Source: Tychonema bourrellyi FEM_GT703
GTDB lineage: Bacteria; Cyanobacteriota; Cyanobacteriia; Cyanobacteriales; Microcoleaceae
Reading direction: 5' to 3'
NCBI RefSeq assembly: GCF_002412335.2
Contig: NZ_NXIB02000007.1
Span: 1-50,433 of the forward strand
DNA length: 50,433 nucleotides
Part shown: positions 50,237 through 50,433 of the stretch, piece by piece
Numbering within the stretch: the stretch's first letter is position 1
How the letters are laid out: every line of letters starts with the position of its first letter
Translations under genes and position numbers: made by a program
Notes under the pieces: generated by a model
What the model was told of the DNA's origin: nothing
What the model saw: only the letters and a program-made list of their open reading frames with translations
The model's database searches: none

Positions 50237-50433
50237 CTAATTTAGAATAGAGTTGAACCAGTGTTCAAATCGATCGCCCAAAGCGACTAAAGAGTATTCT
50301 ACCTCTGCTTGGGTACGGCAAGCCCTGCGGTCAATTTTGTCGATGCGGGCGATCGCACCTACCAAACCATTTACACTATCAGGCTCCACTAGAAAGCCCG
50401 TCAGCCCATGCCCAATGCCCCATGCCCCATGCC
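50237..50433 (-). CDS. C-terminal end of a GT4-type glycosyltransferase (runs off the window)
   Basis: The minus strand encodes LTGFLVEPDSVNGLVGAIAR, IDKIDRRACRTQAEVEYSL, VALGDRFEHWFNSILN and a stop. TGFLVEP...GLV.AI and the Arg/Cys...SL pattern are the C-terminal signature of family-4 glycosyltransferases. The first residues in the window are translated from CCCATG-type heptamers, where other family members have a conserved GG.PE segment. So the gene is interrupted or remodelled by a repeat just at the window edge. Role unknown, probably cell-surface polysaccharide synthesis. Confidence 0.75.
   Translation of the reverse strand, partial: HGAWGIGHGLTGFLVEPDSVNGLVGAIARIDKIDRRACRTQAEVEYSLVALGDRFEHWFNSILN

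Overview
The window comes from a filamentous cyanobacterium, most likely an Oscillatoriales / Microcoleus-type organism. The evidence is the very frequent GCGATCGC (HIP1) octamer, the cyanobacterial genes ccmP, ycf23, glnN and pacS, an NtcA promoter, and the many dispersed palindromes and heptanucleotide tandem repeats. No rRNA, tRNA or CRISPR array was seen. This is a chromosomal mosaic of housekeeping genes, a metal-handling island and several small defence-like operons.

Positions 1-14,000 hold a copper/iron island. A Tat-exported two-domain multicopper oxidase, a helix-hairpin-helix lipoprotein and an FTR1 permease look like a copper-dependent high-affinity iron uptake system. Facing it is a copper-detoxification set: a CusB/CusA RND pump with a small lipoprotein (resembling copBAC), a two-domain DUF305 lipoprotein (CopM-like), an Atx1-type chaperone and a PacS-type Cu(I) ATPase. 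Three copies of one direct repeat, ATGAAAT-N4-ATGAAAT, lie upstream of the oxidase operon, cusB and the copM-like gene, so one response regulator (CopR-like) probably controls all three. The oxidase promoter also carries a Fur-like box over its -35. The atx1-pacS promoter has the 20-bp spacer and inverted repeat typical of MerR-family control. cusA contains seven perfect in-frame copies of a 36-bp minisatellite.

Positions 14,000-25,200 hold gloA, a pentapeptide-repeat gene, the carboxysome shell gene ccmP, an AAA ATPase/DUF4276 pair, ycf23, a CcbP-like gene, a DUF2301 membrane protein, a YdcF-family gene whose 5' end has been replaced by a 72-bp tandem repeat, a tandem QueD-type protein, a J-domain gene, and cysK with an Rrf2 regulator.

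Positions 25,300-30,800 are accessory: a three-gene operon (small unknown protein, DUF2335-like membrane protein, PD-(D/E)xK nuclease-STAND ATPase) from one consensus-like promoter, a 331-aa protein of unknown function, and an XRE regulator with paired operators.

Positions 30,800-45,300 hold an ADP-ribosylglycohydrolase, glnN (glutamine synthetase III) behind a textbook NtcA promoter, a FIST-protein/histidine-kinase pair, a Uma2 nuclease with an antitoxin-like remnant, an ABC exporter, a 33-unit heptanucleotide array, gnd, and a secreted S8 protease with a small DUF5818-like gene.

Positions 45,500-50,433 hold a three-gene operon joining a TPR-CHAT protease to a HEPN-type protein through a 222-aa partner, then map, and the C-terminal end of a glycosyltransferase that runs into another heptanucleotide repeat at the window edge.

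The best candidates for undescribed biology are the CHAT/partner/HEPN operon, the nuclease-STAND operon, the repeat-expanded CusA, and the regulatory wiring of the metal island.
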